DNA of 64,000 nt from an uncultured Neglectibacter sp. (GTDB taxonomy: Bacteria > Bacillota > Clostridia > Oscillospirales > Acutalibacteraceae): NCBI GenBank assembly GCA_946554335.1, contig CAMNSA010000010.1, positions 1 to 64,000 on the forward strand, read 5' to 3'. Below are positions 40,304 through 48,702 of the stretch, piece by piece. A program made the position numbers and the translations under genes. Within the stretch, counting starts at the first letter, position 1; each line of letters opens with the position of its first letter. Below the pieces are notes generated by a model. It did no database searches. It saw nothing but the letters and a program-made list of their open reading frames with translations, and was not told the DNA's origin.

Positions 40304-40600
40304 AATCGGAAATGCTTTGATAAGGAAGTTTTCCTTTGTGAGTTTCACGAAAGAGAGCCTTCGCCATTGGCTGAAAGCGCGGGCAGTGAACGAAAAGGAA
40401 GATACCACCTTGGAGCAGCCGCCGTACACAGCGCACGGGAACTTCTCCGGGCCTGTTAAGGCGAGCCGGCCGGCGCCGTTACAGCCTCAATGAGGAAGCG
40501 CGTTTTATGCGCTTTGAATCCGGGTGGAACCGCGGGTCATCGAGAAAATTTTACAGCTTGATGCCTGCCCCAGAATTTGCTGGGGCAGGCATTTTTTCTG
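40304..40600 (+). promoter_or_regulatory. T-box leader of thrS (Thr; specifier ACC)
   Basis: GAAGAT-ACC-ACCTTGGAGC (ACC 40404-40406), GGGTGGAACCGCGG (40522-40535), terminator TGCCTGCCCCAG-AATTTG-CTGGGGCAGGCATTTTTT (40562-40597). Confidence 0.93.
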
Positions 40601-40624
40601 CTTTGGCAGGAAAGGAGAAAGAGT

Positions 40625-42529
40625 ATGGTCAAGATCGATTTGAAGGGTCAAATCAAAGAGTTCGAAAGCGGGATCACCGCCGCCGAAGTGGCTAAGTCCA
40701 TCGGCATGGGGCTCTACAAAGCCGCTTGCTGCGCCCGCATTGACGGCGAGGCGTGCGATTTGCGTACCCCCATCCAGAAGGACTGCTCTCTGGAAATTCT
40801 CACCTTTGACGAGGCGGAGGGCAAGCACGCTTATTGGCACACTACCTCCCACATCATGGCCCAGGCGGTAAAAAGGCTGTATCCCGGCACAAAATTCGCC
40901 ATTGGCCCCGCCATTGAAAACGGCTTCTACTACGACTTCGATCTGGAAGCGCCCCTCTCTCCGGAGGACCTTGTGAAGATCGAGGAAGAGATGAAAAAGA
41001 TCGTAAAGGAAAACCTGCCTTTAGAGCGCTTCGAACTGAACCCCGATAAGGCCAGGGAAGAAATGGCCGGGCAGGACTACAAGCAGGAGCTCATCGAAGA
41101 ACATTCCGGAAACGGGGAAAAGATCAGCTTTTACCGGCAGGGAGACTTTGAGGATCTCTGCGCCGGCCCCCATCTGATGACTACCGGCGGCGTCAAGGCC
41201 ATCAAGCTCACCTCCATCACCGGCGCTTACTGGCGCGGGGACGCCTCCAACAAGATGCTCACCAGAGTGTACGGCATCTCCTTCCCCAAGCAGAGCGAGC
41301 TGGACAGTTATCTGCAAATGCTGGAGGAGGCCAAGAAGCGGGATCACCGCCGCCTGGGCAAAGAGCTGGGGCTCTTCATGCTGCGGGACGAGGGCCCCGG
41401 CTTCCCCTTCTTCCTGCCCAAGGGCATGGTGCTGAAAAACACCCTCATCGAGTACTGGAGAAAGATTCACAAGAAGTACGGCTACCTGGAGATCTCCACT
41501 CCCATCATGCTCAACCGCCAGCTGTGGGAGCGCTCCGGCCACTGGGACCACTATAAGGACAATATGTACACCACCGTCATCGACGAGACCAATTTCGGCA
41601 TCAAGCCCATGAACTGCCCGGGCGGTATGCTGGTCTATGCCAGCGAGCCCCACTCCTACCGGGAGCTGCCCTTACGGGTGGGCGAGCTGGGGCTCGTTCA
41701 CCGTCATGAGCTTTCCGGCACCCTCCACGGCCTGTTCCGGGTGCGGTGCTTCACTCAGGACGACGCCCACATCTTCATGACCAGAGAGCAGATGCAGGAG
41801 GTCATTCAGGAGACGGTGCGCCTGTTCGACGAGGTGTATTCCACCTTCGGCCTCAGCTATACCATTGAGCTTTCCACCATGCCGGAAGACCACATCGGCG
41901 AGGTGGAGGAGTGGGAGCGCAATCAGGAGATCCTGAAAAGCGCCATCACGGCCATGGGCAAGGACTATGTCATCAACGAGGGCGACGGCGCGTTTTACGG
42001 CCCTAAGCTGGACTTCCATATCGCCGACTCTCTGGGACGCACCTGGCAGTGCGGCACCATCCAGCTGGACAGCCAGCTGCCGGAGCGCTTCGAGCTGGAG
42101 TATACCGGCGCTGACGGCCAGAAGCACCGCCCCGTCATGATCCACCGGGTGGTTTTGGGCTCCATCGAGCGCTTCATCGGCGTAATCACCGAGCATTTTG
42201 CCGGGAAGTTCCCCCTGTGGCTCTCTCCCGTACAGGCGGTGATCCTGCCCATTTCCGAGCGCCATCACGAATACGCGCAGGCGTTGAAGGAGCAGCTGGA
42301 GGCCGCGGGGCTGAGAGTGGAGTGTGACACGAGAAATGAGAAGATCGGCTATAAGATCCGGGAAGCTCAGCTGCAGCAGACCCCCTATATGCTGGTGGTA
42401 GGCGACAAGGAGATGGAGAGCAGAACCATTTCTCCCCGCCACCGGAAGGACGGCGACCTGGGCTCCATGTCCGTGGAGGAGTTCATCCAAAAGACTCTCG
42501 CGGAAATCGATTCCATGGAGATCAAATAA
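40625..42529 (+). CDS. thrS: Threonine--tRNA ligase
   Basis: TGS domain, HTTSHIMAQAVKRLYP, MNCPGGMLVY, HRHELSGTLHGLFRVR. Confidence 0.97.
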   Translation: MVKIDLKGQIKEFESGITAAEVAKSIGMGLYKAACCARIDGEACDLRTPIQKDCSLEILTFDEAEGKHAYWHTTSHIMAQAVKRLYPGTKFAIGPAIENGFYYDFDLEAPLSPEDLVKIEEEMKKIVKENLPLERFELNPDKAREEMAGQDYKQELIEEHSGNGEKISFYRQGDFEDLCAGPHLMTTGGVKAIKLTSITGAYWRGDASNKMLTRVYGISFPKQSELDSYLQMLEEAKKRDHRRLGKELGLFMLRDEGPGFPFFLPKGMVLKNTLIEYWRKIHKKYGYLEISTPIMLNRQLWERSGHWDHYKDNMYTTVIDETNFGIKPMNCPGGMLVYASEPHSYRELPLRVGELGLVHRHELSGTLHGLFRVRCFTQDDAHIFMTREQMQEVIQETVRLFDEVYSTFGLSYTIELSTMPEDHIGEVEEWERNQEILKSAITAMGKDYVINEGDGAFYGPKLDFHIADSLGRTWQCGTIQLDSQLPERFELEYTGADGQKHRPVMIHRVVLGSIERFIGVITEHFAGKFPLWLSPVQAVILPISERHHEYAQALKEQLEAAGLRVECDTRNEKIGYKIREAQLQQTPYMLVVGDKEMESRTISPRHRKDGDLGSMSVEEFIQKTLAEIDSMEIK

Positions 42530-42538
42530 GAAAAGAGA

Positions 42539-42592
42539 CGAAAAACCGCCCTGTCCCGATGAAAAATCGGGGCAGGGCGGTTTTTCATTTTT
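42539..42592 (+). terminator. Rho-independent terminator after thrS
   Basis: AAAAACCGCCCTGTCCCGAT-GAAAA-ATCGGGGCAGGGCGGTTTTTC. Confidence 0.92.
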
Positions 42593-42628
42593 TGTTTTTT
42601 CTGCATTTGCAGTGCTTTCCCACAAAGC

Positions 42629-44176
42629 TTACACTCTGGGCTGATTCGGGCAGTTGGGCGGCCCGATCTTCTCGAACTTAGCGGGCACCAAGGCGCCGCC
42701 CTCATTGAGCAGCACAAAAGGGATATGGTAGAGCCTGCCCCGCTTGCTGTCCTCAAAGCCCAGCTCCAGCACAAAGCGGTACAAAGGAGCCCTGGCTTCC
42801 TCAATGAGAAGGTCAAATTCCACCGCCCGGATCCCGCCTCCCATATGGCCCATGGTGACAAAGGTGGTCAGATCCTTGGACGGGGACACCTGCACCTCGT
42901 CCGGCGTGAACAGGTGCATCCAAATCCGTTCGGAGGAGATGGTCTTCGCCGTGTTGGAAATGAGAAAGCGCACCCTTTTCGGCTCGCCCGGATGAATGGT
43001 GGGCTCGCCGCAATAGTCCAGGCGCACATTGAGATATTCCGAGAGATAGCGCACGACCTTCATCTCGTCATAGATATTCTGGAACCAGGGCTTGGCGCGG
43101 AAATCCGGTACGCCCTCCTCTCTGTACAGCCCGAATTCCTCCACCGCCTGCTCATGGAGCTTTGCAACTCTCGCGGAAAACTCCGTCACATCCTTGGGGA
43201 TCCGTTTCTCCATGCGGAAGGGGTCGATGCTGATGGTCTTGATCTTGGCGCCGATGGGCTCGATCCATTTTTTATCAATGGCGTCGATCCCATGGCGCAG
43301 GCCGTAAAGGGCGGCAATGGTCCCCGCCGTGCAGTCGGTATCCTCGCCGAAATACACCGCCGTACACATGGACTTTTCCAGGTCGTCGGCTCCGTACAGC
43401 AGGCAGTAGGCGATGATGAACAGATTGGAGGGAACATCCCAACCGAAGGGGCCCTCTCCATAGCCCTTCTCCTCATCCTTGGGCGCGATATAGTGCCACT
43501 CGATATGCCCGATGAAATTCTGCATTACAAATTCCCGGGCCTCTTCCGGGGTCATCCCCTTATCATAGCACTGGATCCCCGCGCGGATGGCTTTCGCCAC
43601 CGCGCAGCCTTCGGGGATATAGGAAAGTGCGATGTCCAGAAGCTTTGTGAGATCCTCCTCGAAAAAGGCGGCGCTTTCCAAAGCGGCGGTAAACACCTCG
43701 GCATAAACGCCCTCGCCGTCTCCGTGGTCCACAATGGCGTCCTCAAAGGCATACTTTGCGGCAAGCTCCGGATACCCCGGGAACAGACATGCCCAGATCT
43801 CCGAACGGATGAAGGAGCCGCAGCTGTCCTTGAAGGAATTGTTATAGCTGCCGCTGTAGGGCGGCTCCAGCCCCACTCTCAGGTTGGCCTTCGCCGTGCC
43901 GTACTCCGCGTGGGTAAAGATCATCAGCTCGTTAAAATACTGCCCCAGAATTTTGGCGTCCAGATGAAGGCCGTGATCCTCCAGGGCCAAAAGCCACAGC
44001 ACCTGAATGTCCAGGTCGTCGTTGGGCAGAGGCTCACCGCTGATATCGTGGGTATAATAGGAAATATGGTTTTCCTGGCGGTTCCACTCCATGGGCATCC
44101 CCAAAGTGCCGCCCACATTTTTTCCCATCCAGCAGCCTTCCACCCGTCTTGCGTATTCCTCTTTACTGAGTTTCAT
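42629..44176 (-). CDS. ADP-ribosylglycohydrolase family protein
   Basis: RVEGCWMGKNVGGTLGMPMEW, PNDDLDIQVLWL, GEDTDCTAGTIAALYG. Confidence 0.88.
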   Translation of the reverse strand: MKLSKEEYARRVEGCWMGKNVGGTLGMPMEWNRQENHISYYTHDISGEPLPNDDLDIQVLWLLALEDHGLHLDAKILGQYFNELMIFTHAEYGTAKANLRVGLEPPYSGSYNNSFKDSCGSFIRSEIWACLFPGYPELAAKYAFEDAIVDHGDGEGVYAEVFTAALESAAFFEEDLTKLLDIALSYIPEGCAVAKAIRAGIQCYDKGMTPEEAREFVMQNFIGHIEWHYIAPKDEEKGYGEGPFGWDVPSNLFIIAYCLLYGADDLEKSMCTAVYFGEDTDCTAGTIAALYGLRHGIDAIDKKWIEPIGAKIKTISIDPFRMEKRIPKDVTEFSARVAKLHEQAVEEFGLYREEGVPDFRAKPWFQNIYDEMKVVRYLSEYLNVRLDYCGEPTIHPGEPKRVRFLISNTAKTISSERIWMHLFTPDEVQVSPSKDLTTFVTMGHMGGGIRAVEFDLLIEEARAPLYRFVLELGFEDSKRGRLYHIPFVLLNEGGALVPAKFEKIGPPNCPNQPRV

Positions 44177-44228
44177 CAGGGATCTCTCCTTTTAATGCCT
44201 CTCGTTTCTTTTGAAAATCCGCCGCCGC

Positions 44229-45320
44229 TTACAGATCATAATGCACGCCGGGAGGATTGCACAGCAGAATGGCGATCTCCTCGCCGGGCTTCGCCTCTAC
44301 CGTCACTTCCCCGCAGGCATAGGGGAAAAACAGCTCGTCGCCCTGCTTCAGTTCCTCCTCACGGTCTCCACAGCGCAGGACGCCCTTGCCGGAAAGCACA
44401 ATGGCGATCTGATGGAAGCCTGTCTTTAACATGGGAGCGCTGGAGTTGACCGAAAGCCTGGTAAAGGAGAAATACTCCGTCTGACCCTGCCCGATGATCA
44501 GCTCTTCCCTGCCCCAGTCGCCCTCCCGGATGGTCCTGGGGGCAATGCGGTAGCGGCGCAGGTTCTCTGCAAAGTCGGCCCCGTTGTAGTTGTAGCAGCC
44601 TAAAAGCCGCTGCTTATAAGCCTCCTTCTCCTCCTCGGTGCCGTCCCTTTTCTTCCAGGCTCCCACCGTGATGTCAGAGGGCTCCTGCACCTCCGCCACG
44701 AAACAGCCCGGACCGATGGCGTGAGGCAGCCCGGCCTCGATAAAGAAGGCGTCTCCCACCTCTACCGGCACCTTGTGGCAGCACTGCTCCATGGCGTGGA
44801 TATCTCCCGCGTCAAAGCCTTTTTCAAACTGCTCTCTGGTCACGCCCTCCTTGAAGCCCATGAGCACATAGGGAGGCTCCTCCACATCCTCCCGCTTGGA
44901 AAGCACATACCAGCTTTCCTCCTTGCCGAAATCACTGCCGAAATGCTCTTTCGCATAGGATCTGGTGGGGTGGGTCTGAAGCCCTAACTGCTTCTCGGCG
45001 TCCAAAAGCTTAACGAGCACCCCCAGCTGATCGCCGGTGAGCTTTCTGTGCTTTTCGCCCAGAGCCTTCTCCGGGTCCTTCCCGATGGCTTCAAACAGAT
45101 AACAGCGCGTCCCGTCCGGCAAAATACATTCCGCGCAGCCGTCGTTGGGGTCTCCTTTTTCCACGGCGTTTACCGTCCTGGTGTCGGACCCTACCCAGGC
45201 CTCCGGCCTGCCGTCATCCGCTCCGGGGTAAATTCCCCGGAAACGGTCGATCTCTCTGCCGCCCGGATAGCGCACGATCTTGTTCTGTACCAGGCGCCAG
45301 GGATAGGCGTAAAGTTCCAT
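44229..45320 (-). CDS. manA: Mannose-6-phosphate isomerase, class I-like
   Basis: EAWVGSDTRTVNAV, KLLDAEKQLGLQTHP, GDAFFIEAGLPHAIG. Confidence 0.88.
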   Translation of the reverse strand: MELYAYPWRLVQNKIVRYPGGREIDRFRGIYPGADDGRPEAWVGSDTRTVNAVEKGDPNDGCAECILPDGTRCYLFEAIGKDPEKALGEKHRKLTGDQLGVLVKLLDAEKQLGLQTHPTRSYAKEHFGSDFGKEESWYVLSKREDVEEPPYVLMGFKEGVTREQFEKGFDAGDIHAMEQCCHKVPVEVGDAFFIEAGLPHAIGPGCFVAEVQEPSDITVGAWKKRDGTEEEKEAYKQRLLGCYNYNGADFAENLRRYRIAPRTIREGDWGREELIIGQGQTEYFSFTRLSVNSSAPMLKTGFHQIAIVLSGKGVLRCGDREEELKQGDELFFPYACGEVTVEAKPGEEIAILLCNPPGVHYDL

Positions 45321-45340
45321 AGCAATTCCTTCCCTTCAAT

Positions 45341-45899
45341 TTAGTCATTAGTCGTTAGTGGTTAGTTGTTAGATGCTGGATTCTAGATGCTAGATGCTGG
45401 ATATTAGACAGCCTGTCCTTGGCTCTCTCTGAGGAGGGAGGCAGGGGGAGCCAAGTGAGGGGCTGCGAACCGCAGGAATCCCTTGCCTCTCCCTACTCCT
45501 TACTTGCCTCTCCCTATGGGAGAGGTGGCATGGCGAAGCCATGACGGAGAGGGCGGCCTTTTAGTTGTTAGTTTTTAGTCGTTAGTGGTTAGAAAGGGCG
45601 CTCTTCTCGCCTACCGGCTCGGTTGCTGCATGCCAGTGGCATGCGTTCAGCAACGACCGGAGCGACAGCGGAGACCAGTTCGCACCAGCGGTCTCGCCTG
45701 CCGGCTCGATTGGGTCAGAACGATTGCCACCGGCAATCTTCCCCCCACAGGGACACGCTCTCTCGCCTACCGGCTCGGTCAGTTCGCACCAGCGTCCCAC
45801 CGGGACGCGCTCACCCCTCTCAGTCACCTTCGGTGACAGCTCCCCCAAAGGGGGAGCCAAGGCTCTTTCTAACGACTAATATCTAATATCTAACAACTA
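45341..45899. repeat. Composite repeat copy 1: 10 heptads, GAGAGG/GGCATGGCGAAGCC hairpins, 5 heptads, hairpin cassettes, inverted heptads
   Basis: 45341-45410 = TTAGTCA TTAGTCG TTAGTGG TTAGTTG TTAGATG CTGGATT CTAGATG CTAGATG CTGGATA TTAGACA; 19-bp constant blocks at 45605, 45692, 45761. Confidence 0.93.
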
Positions 45900-45945
45900 C
45901 CAAGAGGGAGAGCCAAAGGGCGGCTTTTCCTTCTTGCTTTTCCTT

Positions 45946-48546
45946 TTATTCCCAGTTGATCTTGATCTCCGGGAAGTCCGCGGTGTTGCTGCCCTCGGCG
46001 TAGGTCGTCTCCAACACATGAAGCTGGGGTGTTTCCTTGCATTTTTCCACTCTGACCGTCTTTTTCTCGCCAGGATACAGCTTAAAGTAGTTGTCGCTGT
46101 AATGTACCCTGTCGTCAGAGGTGGTCAAATACGCCACCGGCACATATGCGTCAGAGGAAACCGTGACCAAAAGCCCGTCCTTGTCCTCTTTCACATCCAC
46201 GATCTCCGCTTTGCCCTGGGGGAAGCTGTGATCGCGGTAATAGGCCCGCAGGCTGTCCGCGGTCTCAAAGCCGTTTTGGGGATCACCGGCAAAGAAGAAC
46301 CCGTTCTTCAAATCTCCCTTGCAGTCGAAGGTAAACTGCTGCCAGGAATGAGGAGCGGCCTTCAGCTCTTTGACGCCCTCCTGGGACGCCTTGCCCGTAA
46401 AATCCATATAGCCGTAACGGATCTTCAGGGAAAGCTCCTCCGGCGACTCATTAATCACCGTCACCCTCGCGCCGTTCTCTTCCGAGCGAACGATCAGCTT
46501 CTTAGGGGCGAAAGCCCTCTTTAAGAAGTAGAAGGACACCTTGCGGGTGAGATAATAGTCGATCACGGTCCAGCCGGTCTCCGGCCAGCAGTCGTTATAC
46601 ATCCAAATCAGGTCGCCCGACCCAAAGGACTTGCGCCGGATCCCCTCCGCCATCTCGTTGTAGAGCAGTCCCTGAGCCACTCCGCTGTAAAGCAGATAGC
46701 CTTTCCAGTCTAAAGTGGTCTGGTCTGTCAGGTGGCGGTTGATGGAGTTGAGGATGCCCTGGTGCTTGAACTTATGCTCGCCGTGGTATTCCCAGGTCTT
46801 TCCCTCGCCCGTAATTTCTTCCCCGTCGTGATAGCGCCGGACAGAACTTTCCATCAGCGCGCCGAAGAAACCGTATTCACTGGAGAAACGGGCCGGGAAC
46901 CGATCGAAGGCCTCCAGCTCATAATCGAACTTGAAGCTGGTGTTGGGGTCTCTTCCGAAATAGGTCCAGGCATGCACATCTCCCTCGGTCACCTCGTTGG
47001 CGCGGGGATCTCCGAAGTACGGCGTGGAGGGCATGTAGGGGATCTGAGGACTGTTGCGGTGCACCGCACGGGGCTGGATATAGTTGAAGATCTTCTCGCC
47101 GTAAAAACGCTCCGGATGAACGTCCCCCGGGAACCAGTCGGTATAGGATTCCGCGATCTCGTTGTTTCCTGTCCAGACCGCCATACAGGGGTAATGGGCC
47201 AGACGCTTGGTCTGGAACTCGGCCTCTTCGGTGGCCTCATAGAGGAACTTCTTATCCATGTCCGGATAATAGGCGCAGGCGTACATAAAGTCGTGCATCA
47301 GAAGGATCCCGTTTTCCGAGCAGTACTCATAGAAGCAGTCCGGCTCATAGGTTCCGCCGCCCCACATGCGCAGCATGGTGAAGCCCGCTTCCTTTCCTTC
47401 CTCCACCAAAGTCCGGTAAGTGGAATCAGGTGTGCGCAGATACACGGAATCTGTGGGCACCCAGTTTCCGCCCTTACAGAATATCCGCACTCCGTTTACC
47501 TTGAAGAAGAAGTTCCGGGTCCCGTCCGGAAGCTTGGAGTGGTCGATCTCCACAGTGCGCACGCCCACCTTCTTCACCCGGTCTTCATAGGTGTTTCCCT
47601 TGCAGATACACCGGGCATGAAGCTCATAGAGGGCCTGGTCGCCGTAGCCGTTAGGCCACCAAAGCCTCGCGTCCGGGATCACGGCCTTTTCCCGCACATA
47701 GTTTTCTCCGCCCACCAGGAAATGAGTGCTTTCCTTTTGAAGGACGGGCTTTCCCTCATACAACAGCTCATACTGAAGGGTCACTTCAGAGGAGGCTGTC
47801 ATGCCGGTCTTTTCGATCTCAAAGAAGAACTCCACCTGGGCGTCCTTTTCCGTCGTATAGGTGTCCATACGGGAAGAGGCAATCTTCGCGCCGGAGAAGG
47901 CCTCCAGATAGATATTTCTGCCGATCCCGCAGGTGGGAACGGGCTTGCACCAGTCCCAGCCATAGGTGAACTGGGGCTTTCTGGTGTACACGCGCTGGTC
48001 GCAGATGGCAAAAAAGCTGGCGCAATAAAAAGAAAGGCTGTCTTTGGGGTAATTGTCCTCCATGCCGGAGGTCAGGCGGATGATGACGGTGTTCTTCCCC
48101 ACCTTCAAAAACCGCTTCACATCCTCATAGAAGGGACAGAAGGCGTTGGTGTGATGTCCTGCCGGGCGGCCGTTGATGATGATATCGGCCTTGAAGTCCA
48201 GCATTTCGATATAGAGGCGCACCACATCCTCTGAAAGCATCTCTTCACTTACCTCAAATTCCCGGATAAACCACCAGGAAAGGTCCTTGATCCAAAGACA
48301 ATCCTCAATATTCGACTTTAAAAAGGGCTCTTTGATAATATCGTTCTCCACTAAAGGCGTAATAACATCGCAGGGCACCTTCGCCTCTAAAAAGCCCTGC
48401 TTCACAGGCAGCACATTGGGAAACTTTTCCCGATTGACGGAGAACTTCCCCGCAGGGCGTTCCATCACTTCCACAAAGCGCTCAGGACCTACATCCAGAA
48501 ATTCGCCCCGCAGCTTCCAAATACCGGAAAGATCTATTTTCTGCAT
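45946..48546 (-). CDS. Glycoside hydrolase family 2 (beta-mannosidase-like)
   Basis: YGWDWCKPVPTCGIGRNIYLE, MLRMWGGGTYEPDCFYEYCSENGILLMHDFMYAC, AVWTGNNEIAES, FSSEYGFFG. Confidence 0.92.
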   Translation of the reverse strand: MQKIDLSGIWKLRGEFLDVGPERFVEVMERPAGKFSVNREKFPNVLPVKQGFLEAKVPCDVITPLVENDIIKEPFLKSNIEDCLWIKDLSWWFIREFEVSEEMLSEDVVRLYIEMLDFKADIIINGRPAGHHTNAFCPFYEDVKRFLKVGKNTVIIRLTSGMEDNYPKDSLSFYCASFFAICDQRVYTRKPQFTYGWDWCKPVPTCGIGRNIYLEAFSGAKIASSRMDTYTTEKDAQVEFFFEIEKTGMTASSEVTLQYELLYEGKPVLQKESTHFLVGGENYVREKAVIPDARLWWPNGYGDQALYELHARCICKGNTYEDRVKKVGVRTVEIDHSKLPDGTRNFFFKVNGVRIFCKGGNWVPTDSVYLRTPDSTYRTLVEEGKEAGFTMLRMWGGGTYEPDCFYEYCSENGILLMHDFMYACAYYPDMDKKFLYEATEEAEFQTKRLAHYPCMAVWTGNNEIAESYTDWFPGDVHPERFYGEKIFNYIQPRAVHRNSPQIPYMPSTPYFGDPRANEVTEGDVHAWTYFGRDPNTSFKFDYELEAFDRFPARFSSEYGFFGALMESSVRRYHDGEEITGEGKTWEYHGEHKFKHQGILNSINRHLTDQTTLDWKGYLLYSGVAQGLLYNEMAEGIRRKSFGSGDLIWMYNDCWPETGWTVIDYYLTRKVSFYFLKRAFAPKKLIVRSEENGARVTVINESPEELSLKIRYGYMDFTGKASQEGVKELKAAPHSWQQFTFDCKGDLKNGFFFAGDPQNGFETADSLRAYYRDHSFPQGKAEIVDVKEDKDGLLVTVSSDAYVPVAYLTTSDDRVHYSDNYFKLYPGEKKTVRVEKCKETPQLHVLETTYAEGSNTADFPEIKINWE

Positions 48547-48607
48547 ATCAAATCAACTCCTCTTTTGAAAAAACTCACGCGTTTTCATCGCTTCCCCAAA
48601 AAGAATC

Positions 48608-48638
48608 GCGGGAGAAGGAGGAATCCTCCTTCTCCCGC
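48608..48638 (-). terminator. Near-perfect 15-bp stem between SBP and GH2 genes
   Basis: GCGGGAGAAGGAGGA-A-TCCTCCTTCTCCCGC; minus-strand downstream GATTCTTTTT. Confidence 0.7.
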
Positions 48639-48702
48639 TCTTCCTATTTTACCTTTGATCTCTCAAAGGAAATCATTTGGAACGCAAAGACAAAGTCAAA
48701 GC

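Noticed and set aside
42725-44449. 574-aa plus-strand ORF
   Set aside because: Antisense to the ADP-ribosylglycohydrolase and manA genes.
45341-45410. CRISPR array
   Set aside because: Units are contiguous 7-mers without spacers; no cas genes in the window. The hairpin cassettes also lack uniform spacers.
45585-45886. ORFs 45585-45836 and 45623-45886 (and 53087-53407) as short Pro/Arg-rich proteins
   Set aside because: They are translations of the hairpin-cassette repeats; alternative frames are equally open and no start/RBS support is evident.
45341-45899. Insertion sequence or integron cassette array
   Set aside because: No transposase or integrase in the window, and the constant 19-bp block lacks attC-type R'/R'' boxes that I can recognise.
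46732-48234. 500-aa plus-strand ORF
   Set aside because: Antisense to the GH2 gene, whose catalytic motifs are clear.
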